NCBI GenBank assembly: GCA_016204905.1
Contig: JACQJU010000055.1
Coordinates: 1 to 17,046, forward strand
Reading direction: 5' to 3'
Length of the DNA stretch: 17,046 bases
From: Candidatus Gottesmanbacteria bacterium
Lineage (GTDB): Bacteria; Patescibacteriota; Microgenomatia; 2-02-FULL-39-11
Shown piece after piece: positions 6,338-13,657 of the stretch. The position numbers and the translations under genes were made by a program. The number at the start of each line of letters is the position of its first letter. Positions within the stretch are counted from its first letter, which is position 1. The notes beneath the pieces were generated by a model that searched no databases, had not been told where the DNA came from, and saw nothing but the letters and a program-made list of their open reading frames with translations.

Positions 6338-7682
6338 ATTTTTTATAAAAGACTCCAAAGATTTTATAGCCAAAAAAGTAGAACTCAAAGGCTGGGTCTA
6401 CAACAAAAGATCCAGTGGTTCTATAGCCTTTCTACAGTTGCGAGACGGCACGGGATTTATACAGGGAGTCGTAGTAAAAAACGAAGTCTCACCAACCACC
6501 TTTGAAACTGCCAGAAATTTGACGCTGGAATCTTCGGTTATTATTACCGGTCTGATTCGAGAAGACAAACGAGCACCCAGTGGCTACGAGATGTCTATAG
6601 TAAATATAAAAACTCTACAAATTCCCAAAGAAGAATATCCCTTAGGCAAAAAAGACCATGGCCCAGACTTTTTACTCAACAATAGACATCTCTGGCTCAG
6701 AAGTAAACGCCAATGGGCTATCCAAAGAGTTCGTCACGCCATAATTTATGCTATCTACTCTCATTTAGAAGAGGAGGGCTTTATAAAAATAGATGCTCCG
6801 ATACTCACTCCGTCAGCCGCTGAAGGAACTACCACCCTCTTTCCCGTACCCTATCTACCTGCTTGGAGCGATGAAGAATTAGATAAAGAAGAGATCACTC
6901 TCAAAAGCCAAAATGCCGTAGCCTACCTCTCCCAGTCCGGCCAGCTATATCTGGAAGCAGCAATCGCTGCCCACGGAAAGGTGTTTGATTTTGGACCTAC
7001 TTTTAGAGCTGAAAAAAGCAAAACCAGAAGACATTTATCCGAGTTCTGGATGATGGATGCCGAAGCAGCTTTCGTCGAGCATGAAGAAAACATGGCCACC
7101 CAAGAAAAACTTATCAAAGCAATATTAAAAGCTGTATTAGATAAATGTCCAGAAGAACTAAATATATTAGAAAGAGATACAACAATACTCAAAAATATTC
7201 TTGACAAGAAATTTCCCATCATCAACCACCAAGAAGCCATAAAGCTGGCCCAAAAAGAAAATTTATCCATAGGTCAAAGAGACGATCTAGGAGCAGAAGC
7301 AGAAACACTTATATCCAACAAATTTGATACCCCGGTATTTATCCAAAAATACCCCAAGGAAATAAAAGCATTCTATATGAAAGCTGACCCAAAAGATTCA
7401 TCACGAGTGCTAAATAATGATCTTCTTGCTCCAGAAGGCTTTGGTGAGATCATCGGAGGGAGCCAGCGGGAAGATAATTTAGAAAAACTTACAGCATGGA
7501 TGAAAGAATTGAATATGAATCTCAAAGATTACGAGTGGTATCTGGATCTTCGTAGATTTGGGAGCATTCCTCATAGCGGCTTTGGCGCCGGTTTAGAAAG
7601 GTTAGTGGCCTGGATTTGTAAATTAGAGCATGTGAGAGAGAGTATACCCTTCCCCCGCATGCTAGATAGATTTACACCTTAA
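6327..7682 (+). CDS. asnS: Asparaginyl-tRNA synthetase
   Basis: Class II aminoacyl-tRNA synthetase of 451 residues that charges tRNA(Asn) with asparagine. An N-terminal OB-fold anticodon-binding domain covers about 1-105 (VELKGWVYNKRSSGSIAFLQLRDG). The catalytic core has RHLWLRSKR, motif 2 at FRAEKSKTRRHLSEFWMMDAE-like positions about 227-247, GFGEIIGGSQRED, and motif 3 GFGAGLERLVAWI followed by EHVRESIPFPRM. The HLWLR and EFWMMDAE motifs and the C-terminal ending separate it from AspRS. GGAG at 6320-6323 serves as Shine-Dalgarno site inside the end of gatA. Its place between gatA and gatB is unusual. With a dedicated AsnRS present, the surrounding GatCAB probably serves mainly Gln-tRNA(Gln) formation; this is inference, since GlnRS cannot be checked here. 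Confidence 0.95.
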   Translation: MESKFFIKDSKDFIAKKVELKGWVYNKRSSGSIAFLQLRDGTGFIQGVVVKNEVSPTTFETARNLTLESSVIITGLIREDKRAPSGYEMSIVNIKTLQIPKEEYPLGKKDHGPDFLLNNRHLWLRSKRQWAIQRVRHAIIYAIYSHLEEEGFIKIDAPILTPSAAEGTTTLFPVPYLPAWSDEELDKEEITLKSQNAVAYLSQSGQLYLEAAIAAHGKVFDFGPTFRAEKSKTRRHLSEFWMMDAEAAFVEHEENMATQEKLIKAILKAVLDKCPEELNILERDTTILKNILDKKFPIINHQEAIKLAQKENLSIGQRDDLGAEAETLISNKFDTPVFIQKYPKEIKAFYMKADPKDSSRVLNNDLLAPEGFGEIIGGSQREDNLEKLTAWMKELNMNLKDYEWYLDLRRFGSIPHSGFGAGLERLVAWICKLEHVRESIPFPRMLDRFTP

Positions 7683-7702
7683 AAGACAATGATTATAAGA
7701 TA

Positions 7703-7728
7703 ACTTCAATGATTCGAATCATCGAAGT
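7703..7728. repeat. Inverted repeat between asnS and gatB
   Basis: ACTTC (7703-7707) and GAAGT (7724-7728) flank the 14-bp perfect palindrome ATGATTCGAATCAT (7709-7722), with one A/C mismatch between arm and core. No T run follows, so it is not a standard terminator. It may be an operator or an RNA hairpin before the gatB ribosome site (AGGA at 7737-7740). Confidence 0.6.
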
Positions 7729-7746
7729 ATTTAGATAGGAAATTTT

Positions 7747-9267
7747 ATGAATGAATCAAAACATGAACCAATTATAGGATTAGAAATACATATGGAGTTG
7801 AAAACCAATTCCAAAATGTTTTGTGGCTGCAGAGCTGATTGGTTTGGACAAGAACCCAATACCTTAACCTGCCCTGTTTGCTTGGGGCTACCAGGAGCTC
7901 TACCAGTACCCAATAAAAAAGCTGTCGAATGGTGTGTGATGTTAGGCCTAGCTTTAGGATGTGAAATACCACTCTTTTCCAAGTTTGACAGAAAAAATTA
8001 TTTCTATCCAGATCTTCCCAAAGGTTACCAAATTAGCCAGTACGATCAACCCCTAGCGGTGAATGGATGGTTGGAAATAAAAAGCCCCACAAAAACAACT
8101 GGCGATGAAGACACCTCGGATGGTGGCGAAGCAACGACTTCGACTCCTCCGAGGTGGAGGGACCGAAAAAGAATTCGTATCCGCCGAGTTCATATGGAGG
8201 AAGATACTGGTAAACTACTACATGCAGAGGTTGACGGTCAAAAATGCACTCTTATAGATTTTAATAGAAGTGGAGTACCACTGGTTGAGATAGTTACAGA
8301 ACCTGATATACGAAGTAGTGAAGAGGCTCGTATATTCCTGAAAAAACTTCATCAGATCATCAGATACATAGGTATCTCCGATGCCGATATGGAAAAGGGT
8401 AGTATGAGATTGGAACCTAACATTTCCGTCCGTGAACTAAAAAGCGCTCAAAACACCTCCGAGGTGACCCGCCTACCTGCCGGCAGGCAGGGAAGGGGCT
8501 CCTCGGATGGTGAAGGAATTAAGGAGGACCTCCCCAATTACAAAGTTGAGGTTAAGAACATTAACTCCTTCAACTTTGCCAAAAAAGCAATCGACTATGA
8601 AATAAGTAGGCATATTAAATTATTAAATAATAACGAAATCCCTCCCCAAGAAACCAGAGGTTGGGATGAAAAAAAAGGCATAACTTATTCTCAAAGGAGC
8701 AAAGAAGAAGCCCATGACTATCGTTATTTTCCAGAGCCAGACATCCCACCGATTCGATGGACGGAATCTCAAATTTCCCAATTAAAGTCCCAAATACCGG
8801 AATTACCTGACCAAAAAGTGCATAGATTTATGGCAGAATTTTCCCTATCGGAGTATGACGCTACGATATTGGCAGATATCCAAGAAACTGCAAAATATTT
8901 TGAAAATGCTCTCAGTATCACCCCAGGGGTGAGCCTAGGATTGTCAAGAGGCTCTAGAATAACTCCTAAAACTATCGCTAACTGGATAATAAACAAACGT
9001 GCCGATATCACTAAAACTACTCCCGAAGAACTGGTAAAATTGATTAGCCAAAAATCACAAGTAGTCCAAATGGATGAAAAAGAACTGGAGGCAATAATTA
9101 AAAAAGTCCTATCTGCCAATCCCAAGGCAGTATCGGATTACAAATCGGGTAAAGAACAGTCACTCATGTTTCTCTTGGGTCAGGTAATTAGAGAAACAAA
9201 AGGAAAAGCCAACGCTGAGCAAGTAAAGCAAAAATTAGTACAGTTATTAAAATATCCCGGTGTGTAA
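7747..9267 (+). CDS. gatB: Asp/Glu-tRNA amidotransferase subunit B
   Basis: GatB activates the glutamyl- or aspartyl-tRNA carboxylate with ATP and amidates it with ammonia from GatA. The 506 residues show IIGLEIHMELKT, a zinc site (Cys26, Cys28, Cys42, Cys45 in CGC and CPVC), RKNYFYPDLPKGYQISQYD, RRVHMEEDTGKLLH, DFNRSGVPLVEIVTEPD and the C-terminal YqeY-like tail. AGGA at 7737-7740 lies six bases before the ATG. Two stretches are foreign to the family: residues about 119-140 and 236-262. Each coincides with a palindromic DNA repeat kept in frame between conserved blocks, so they are probably surface loops. The last codons (PGV and stop) run into the CGGTGTG-rich repeat tract that follows, so the C-terminus may have been altered by the repeat. 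Confidence 0.95.
   Translation: MNESKHEPIIGLEIHMELKTNSKMFCGCRADWFGQEPNTLTCPVCLGLPGALPVPNKKAVEWCVMLGLALGCEIPLFSKFDRKNYFYPDLPKGYQISQYDQPLAVNGWLEIKSPTKTTGDEDTSDGGEATTSTPPRWRDRKRIRIRRVHMEEDTGKLLHAEVDGQKCTLIDFNRSGVPLVEIVTEPDIRSSEEARIFLKKLHQIIRYIGISDADMEKGSMRLEPNISVRELKSAQNTSEVTRLPAGRQGRGSSDGEGIKEDLPNYKVEVKNINSFNFAKKAIDYEISRHIKLLNNNEIPPQETRGWDEKKGITYSQRSKEEAHDYRYFPEPDIPPIRWTESQISQLKSQIPELPDQKVHRFMAEFSLSEYDATILADIQETAKYFENALSITPGVSLGLSRGSRITPKTIANWIINKRADITKTTPEELVKLISQKSQVVQMDEKELEAIIKKVLSANPKAVSDYKSGKEQSLMFLLGQVIRETKGKANAEQVKQKLVQLLKYPGV
8112..8156 (+). repeat. Intragenic palindromic element B (in gatB)
   Basis: CACCTCGGA (8112-8120) pairs with TCCGAGGTG (8148-8156); inside it CGAAG (8127-8131) pairs with CTTCG (8138-8142). 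Bases 8141-8156 match element A at 14 of 16. It encodes a Gly/Thr/Ser/Pro-rich loop before the conserved RRVHMEEDTGK motif. Confidence 0.78.
8454..8529 (+). repeat. Intragenic palindromic element C (in gatB)
   Basis: CACCTCCGAGGTG (8454-8466) is a palindrome with one central base. CCTGCCGGCAGG (8476-8487) is a perfect 12-bp palindrome inside a 20-base stretch (8472-8491) matching the glnA-leader palindrome at 19 of 20. The tail 8509-8529 matches element A at 19 of 21. The palindrome encodes LPAGRQG. It is inserted between the SVRE and VEVKNINSF motifs of GatB. Confidence 0.82.
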
Positions 9268-9413
9268 ATACACCACCACACCCGGTGTGCAGGTGTACGG
9301 TGTGCACGGTGTGCACGGTGTGCAGGTGTACGGTGTGCAAGTATACATCCGGAGGTGTCTAGCTACCACACTCGTCGAGTGTGTAAAGTGTATACACCCG
9401 GTGTGCAAGTATA
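9256..9413 (+). repeat. CGGTGTGCA tandem and dispersed repeat tract at the gatB end
   Basis: The 9-mer CGGTGTGCA occurs six times, starting at 9283, 9298, 9307, 9316, 9331 and 9399. Two copies extend to CGGTGTGCAGGTGTA (9283, 9316) and two to CGGTGTGCAAGTATA (9331, 9399). A hairpin CACACTCG-T-CGAGTGTG lies at 9367-9383, and the palindrome GTGTATACAC at 9388-9397. The tract begins at the gatB stop region and ends just before the GGDEF start codon. There are no CRISPR-like spacers. Confidence 0.85.
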
Positions 9414-9420
9414 TGTAACT

Positions 9421-10206
9421 ATGCCTGAAGAAATTAGATTAAATGACCTAGTCATTACCAAACAAGATAATCTAGTAAAACCTGATGAGATTGGTAAAGT
9501 TAAAAATACTCTTGCAGCTCAAGAATACGCTAATACCATAAATCAATTCATTGATAATAGGATAAATGAAGATCCTACAGCAAAAGGTCACTTGGATGAA
9601 ATAGCTTCCGCAGAATATAGTAACGCGGGTCTTTTACAGGCGGCAAAAACTCTAGATGCCGAAAAAAGAGCTCAAATAGATGAAATGACAGGCTTAATAA
9701 AGAAAGTAGGATTTCTTGCGAGGATAACTGAAGAAATATCTCGAATCAGCAGATTAGGTGTTGGTCTGATAGATGTGTTTACAATTGATCTGGATGGTTT
9801 TAAAAATATTAATGACACTTATGGCCATGGTACAGGTGATAAGGCTATACAAAAGATAGCTGAAATTCTTAAAATATCTGTTAGACCTTATGATATAGTC
9901 AGTAGACTTGGAGGCGATGAATTCGGAATCCTTGTTATGAATGGCGAAGAAAAAAATGCAGAAACAATAGCTACGCGTATTAGGAATAAGCTCGAGGAAT
10001 ACAAAACTGAGTTAGAGGGTTTAGATTTATTATCTGCGAGTATCGGTGTGGCAACATATTCAGCAGTGAATCCTAATATATCAGCTGAAGATTTATTGGA
10101 AAGATCCGACACTGCAATGTATAGGGCAAAAGAGCAGAAAGGTACTCACATTGTACATTGGGAGGAAAATATAACAAAACCTCCAGATGTTACTTCACGA
10201 ATCTAA
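9421..10206 (+). CDS. Stand-alone GGDEF diguanylate cyclase
   Basis: A 261-residue predicted cytoplasmic protein. The first 85 or so residues are charged and helical with no recognised domain and no membrane segment. The GGDEF domain follows: DEMTGL, DLDGFKNINDTYGHGTGDKA, the intact active-site motif GGDEF at 164-168, SASIGVATY and DTAMYRAKEQKG. An RxxD inhibitory site (Arg155 to Asp158) lies the standard five residues before GGDEF, so product inhibition is likely. It should make cyclic di-GMP from two GTP. The ATG at 9421 is chosen because the in-frame GTG at 9355 would translate repeat DNA and overlaps a GGAGG. No Shine-Dalgarno site precedes 9421. The stop is 2 bases before the dnaE ATG, suggesting co-translation with the polymerase gene. 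Confidence 0.9.
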   Translation: MPEEIRLNDLVITKQDNLVKPDEIGKVKNTLAAQEYANTINQFIDNRINEDPTAKGHLDEIASAEYSNAGLLQAAKTLDAEKRAQIDEMTGLIKKVGFLARITEEISRISRLGVGLIDVFTIDLDGFKNINDTYGHGTGDKAIQKIAEILKISVRPYDIVSRLGGDEFGILVMNGEEKNAETIATRIRNKLEEYKTELEGLDLLSASIGVATYSAVNPNISAEDLLERSDTAMYRAKEQKGTHIVHWEENITKPPDVTSRI

Positions 10207-10208
10207 TT

Positions 10209-13200
10209 ATGTCAGATTTTACACATCTCCATTGTCACACAGAATATTCACTCCTAGACGGGCTCAATAAAATACCCGAACTTATCGCCCGGGCAAAAAG
10301 TTTAGGCATGGATTCTCTAGCCATCACTGATCATGGGGCGATGTATGGTGTAGTTAAATTTTTCTTAGAAGCCAAAGAAGCAGGTATTAAACCTATCATT
10401 GGCGTCGAAGCTTATCAAGCGACTCGCAGTAGGTTTGATAAACAAGCCAGTCTCGACAAAGACCAACACCATCTATTATTACTTGCCAAAAATAATACCG
10501 GCTATAAAAATCTGATGAAACTGATCACTCATGCTCATCTCGAAGGCTTTTATTACAAACCCAGAATCGATCTAGAAATACTACGAGTTTATAGTGAAGG
10601 ACTAATCGGTTTATCTGGTTGCATCAATGGCGAAGTGCCTCACCTCTTATTAGTCGATCAGTACGACGCCGCAGAAAGGAAAGCCAGGGAATTTCTAGAA
10701 ATATTCGGTGTTGGAAATTATTTCCTGGAACTCCAAAAGCATCCCCACATCCCTGCTCAAGATAAAGTAAATGAGAGATTAATTGCCTTATCTAGAAAGC
10801 TAGGTATCCCTCTGGTTGCTACCAATGATGTTCATTATCTCGACTCCGAAGATGCCGAAGCCCAAGAGATATTACTTTGTATTGGAACCCAGCGAACAAT
10901 ACTCGAGAGCAACCGACCACTCTCTATGATAGGCTCGCCTGATTTTTATCTCCGTTCTATCGAAGAGATGAAGGGACTATTTATCCAGCACCCAGAAGCC
11001 ATCGAGCAAACCAAAAAGATTGTCGATATGTGTAATGTAGATATAGAACTGGGCAAATGGATTTTGCCTAATTTTCCAGTAGGCGAGGGTGAAACTGCCG
11101 ATAGTTTTCTGAGGAGAAAAGCTTATGATGGCGCCGAAGAAAGATTTAAAAAACTAACCGAAGAGATGAAAAATCGGCTTGACTACGAACTATCTATCAT
11201 CACCCAAAAAGGATACTCTACCTATTTCCTGATCGTGGCTGATTTCGTCAATTGGGCCAAAGAAAAAGGTATTGCTGTCGGTCCGGGCCGAGGATCAGCT
11301 GCCGGCAGTCTAGTTGCTTATAGTCTCAAAATTACCGATCTAGATCCTATATTTCACGCTCTTCCCTTTGAAAGATTTATGAACCCCAATAGACCATCAC
11401 CTCCGGATATCGACTTGGATTTTGCCGATGACAGGCGTGACGAAGTAATAGCCTATGTAACTGACAAATATGGCAAAGATAGGGTAGCTCAGATAATCAC
11501 CTTTGGTACTATGGAGGCCAAACAAGCAGTCAGAGATGTGGGTCGAGCTCTTGGCATGCCCTACGCCCAACCAGATAGGATAGCCAAATTGATCCCGTTG
11601 GGTGCCCAAGGGTTTCCTATGACTATAGATAAAGCCATCCAAACCACTCCCGAACTCGCTTTTGCCTATCAAAACGAACCAGAGACCAAAAGACTCCTAG
11701 ACCTAGCTAGAAAAGTTGAAGGAGTTTCACGGCATGCCTCAGTACACGCAGCAGGAATAGTCATTTCTGACGAACCACTTACTTCCTACACACCACTTCA
11801 AAAAGAAACCAAGGGAGAAAGAGTGATCACGCAGTATGATATGTATTGTTTGGATCTGAACGCTGCCTCAGAAGGTAGAGCAGTCGGACTACTCAAGATG
11901 GATCTTCTCGGACTACGCAATTTATCTATATTGGAAAATTCCATCAAATTTGTGAAATTAAATAGAGAAATAGATGTTGATCTACATTCCATACTGCTTG
12001 ATGATAAGGAAGTTTATGAACTTATCACCTCTGGAGAAACTACCGGTATATTTCAACTCGAATCAGCCGGTATGCGCAGGCTTGCCAGAGATCTGAAACC
12101 TACCAAATTTACCGATATATCCGCTATGGTTGCCCTTTTTCGGCCGGGTCCTATGGAATGGATACCATCATTTATAGAAGCCAAACAAAATCCCAAAAAG
12201 ATCAAATATCCTCACCCTGACTTGAAAGAAATATTGGCAGAGACTTATGGCATAGCCGTCTATCAAGAACAATGTATGCAGATAGCTCATAAATTGGCCG
12301 GATATACTATGGTTGCCGCTGATAAGCTCCGGATGGCCATAGGCAAGAAAAAGCCAGAAGTTATGAAGAAAGAAAAAGAGAAATTTATATCCGGTTGCAT
12401 CAAACAAGGCCATAGTAAAGAAGTAGCCGAAAATGTCTTCTCACTGATAGAGAAATTTGTCGGTTATGGCTTCAACAAAGCTCACAGCGCCTCATACGGC
12501 ATGATTGCTTATCAAACCGCTTATATGAAAGCCAAATATCCCGTCGAGTTTATGACCGCAGTTTTAGCCGCAGAATCGCACGCCTCAGGGCCTAGCCGCG
12601 ATGAAAAGATTGCCCAAGCAGTCTTAGAGTGTAAAAGAAATAAAATCCCTCTTCTTCCTCCAGATATCAATACATCTGAAACAGAATTTACTATCGAAAA
12701 AGGCGCCATCAGATTTGGTCTATCCGCCATCAAAAATGTTGGCACGGCAGCTATAGATAGCATTTTAGGAGCTCGAAGAAACGAAGGTTCTTTCAAATCT
12801 CTATCTGATTTTCTCAATAGAACCGATCCTCAAAAAGTCAACAGGAAGACACTAGAAAGTCTCATAAAAGCCGGAGCCATGGATCAATTTGGCAATAGGG
12901 CACCTCAACTCTCAATACTTCCCAATCTTCTCGAACAGGCACACAAAAGGAGGGGAAACAAAAATAGTGGCCAAGTGAGTCTTTTTGCAGAAGATGACCA
13001 GCTACCAATATCAGATAATCTTCCCGATATGGATGAATTCTCCAAAGAAGAACTCTTAATTTTTGAAAAACAACTTCTCGGTTTTTATTTGACTAACCAC
13101 CCCCTCATGTCACGCTTGGATATTCTGGCAAAAAAAGTAAGCCACAGAATCTCAGAACTGACTCCTTCAAGGAACCCTGTGGTCATAGGTGGCATGATCA

Positions 13201-13439
13201 CCCAAATAAAAAAAATTATCACCAAATCGGGAGGCAATGAGATGGCATTTGTCAAAGTCGATGATTTTACAGGCAGCATAGAACTAGTGGTCTTTCCCAG
13301 CGTTTATGAAAAGACAAAACCGCTTTGGATATCGGATAAAGTAATTTTACTCAAAGGCAAAGTAAGCCAAAAAGAAGAACGTCTAAGTATCATAGTCGAT
13401 GATGCCAAAGTTCTTGACTTAGAAACATCATCATCATAA
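10209..13439 (+). CDS. dnaE: DNA polymerase III alpha subunit, DnaE type
   Basis: Replicative DNA polymerase of 1,076 residues. The N-terminal PHP domain has HLHCHTEYSLLDG, AITDHGAMYG, GVEAY, HHLLLLA, LSGCINGE and TNDVHYL. All nine metal-ligand positions of active PHP domains appear present, unlike E. coli DnaE, so proofreading by this domain is plausible. The palm carries PDIDLDFADDRRDEV with Asp402 and Asp404, and the third carboxylate Asp565 in KMDLLGLRNL. Fingers and HhH regions follow (YGFNKAHSASYGMIAYQTAY), then a clamp-binding peptide QVSLF at 922-926 and an OB fold near the end. The E. coli-style tau-binding tail is short or absent. The ATG 10209 gives the canonical N-terminus; an upstream in-frame start at 10158 would add unrelated residues read from the GGDEF gene. 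Confidence 0.97.
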   Translation: MSDFTHLHCHTEYSLLDGLNKIPELIARAKSLGMDSLAITDHGAMYGVVKFFLEAKEAGIKPIIGVEAYQATRSRFDKQASLDKDQHHLLLLAKNNTGYKNLMKLITHAHLEGFYYKPRIDLEILRVYSEGLIGLSGCINGEVPHLLLVDQYDAAERKAREFLEIFGVGNYFLELQKHPHIPAQDKVNERLIALSRKLGIPLVATNDVHYLDSEDAEAQEILLCIGTQRTILESNRPLSMIGSPDFYLRSIEEMKGLFIQHPEAIEQTKKIVDMCNVDIELGKWILPNFPVGEGETADSFLRRKAYDGAEERFKKLTEEMKNRLDYELSIITQKGYSTYFLIVADFVNWAKEKGIAVGPGRGSAAGSLVAYSLKITDLDPIFHALPFERFMNPNRPSPPDIDLDFADDRRDEVIAYVTDKYGKDRVAQIITFGTMEAKQAVRDVGRALGMPYAQPDRIAKLIPLGAQGFPMTIDKAIQTTPELAFAYQNEPETKRLLDLARKVEGVSRHASVHAAGIVISDEPLTSYTPLQKETKGERVITQYDMYCLDLNAASEGRAVGLLKMDLLGLRNLSILENSIKFVKLNREIDVDLHSILLDDKEVYELITSGETTGIFQLESAGMRRLARDLKPTKFTDISAMVALFRPGPMEWIPSFIEAKQNPKKIKYPHPDLKEILAETYGIAVYQEQCMQIAHKLAGYTMVAADKLRMAIGKKKPEVMKKEKEKFISGCIKQGHSKEVAENVFSLIEKFVGYGFNKAHSASYGMIAYQTAYMKAKYPVEFMTAVLAAESHASGPSRDEKIAQAVLECKRNKIPLLPPDINTSETEFTIEKGAIRFGLSAIKNVGTAAIDSILGARRNEGSFKSLSDFLNRTDPQKVNRKTLESLIKAGAMDQFGNRAPQLSILPNLLEQAHKRRGNKNSGQVSLFAEDDQLPISDNLPDMDEFSKEELLIFEKQLLGFYLTNHPLMSRLDILAKKVSHRISELTPSRNPVVIGGMITQIKKIITKSGGNEMAFVKVDDFTGSIELVVFPSVYEKTKPLWISDKVILLKGKVSQKEERLSIIVDDAKVLDLETSSS

Positions 13440-13442
13440 AAT
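13414..13442 (+). promoter_or_regulatory. Likely promoter of the ATP synthase operon, inside the dnaE end
   Basis: TTGACT (13414-13419), a 17-base spacer and TAAAAT (13437-13442), which overlaps the dnaE stop codon. This is close to consensus. The expected start point near 13449 coincides with the first codon of the next gene (13447), so that message would be leaderless or nearly so. Confidence 0.6.
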
Positions 13443-13446
13443 AGGC

Positions 13447-13656
13447 ATGCGTGCGAAAAAAAAATTGTACCAATCTCTATCTATAGCCTCACAGTTAGGT
13501 TTTTCGATCGCAATACCATTGGTGGGAGGAGCTCTTTTGGGAAGCTTTTTAGACAGCAAGTTTGATACAGCCCCAAAACTGACCCTCTCGCTTATATTTT
13601 TTGGATTATTTATAAGTGGGTATAATATGTACAAAATAATGAAAGAAGTAAAGTAA
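13447..13656 (+). CDS. AtpZ/AtpI-family ATP synthase accessory membrane protein
   Basis: A 69-residue protein with two predicted membrane helices: about 14-34 (GFSIAIPLVGGALLGSFLDS) and about 43-62 (LTLSLIFFGLFISGYNMYKI). The length, the hairpin topology with a Gly-rich first helix and a short charged loop, and the position first in an atp operon all fit the F0F1-ATPase gene 1 family (AtpZ/AtpI). These small proteins assist assembly of the c-ring or ion supply to the synthase. It lies 7 bases after dnaE and 1 base before atpB. No Shine-Dalgarno site is seen. I cannot separate AtpI from AtpZ by eye, so no symbol is given. Confidence 0.8.
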   Translation: MRAKKKLYQSLSIASQLGFSIAIPLVGGALLGSFLDSKFDTAPKLTLSLIFFGLFISGYNMYKIMKEVK

Positions 13657-13657
13657 A

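Noticed and set aside
9283..9413. CRISPR array
   Set aside because: Units of 9 and 15 bases are mostly contiguous, with no constant-length unique spacers and no cas genes.
9355..9420. GTG start at 9355 for the GGDEF gene
   Set aside because: It would translate repeat DNA, and the GTG overlaps the GGAGG that would have to be its ribosome site. ATG 9421 gives a cleaner N-terminus.
10158..10208. Upstream start for dnaE at 10158
   Set aside because: It adds residues read out of frame from the GGDEF gene. ATG 10209 gives the standard DnaE N-terminus.
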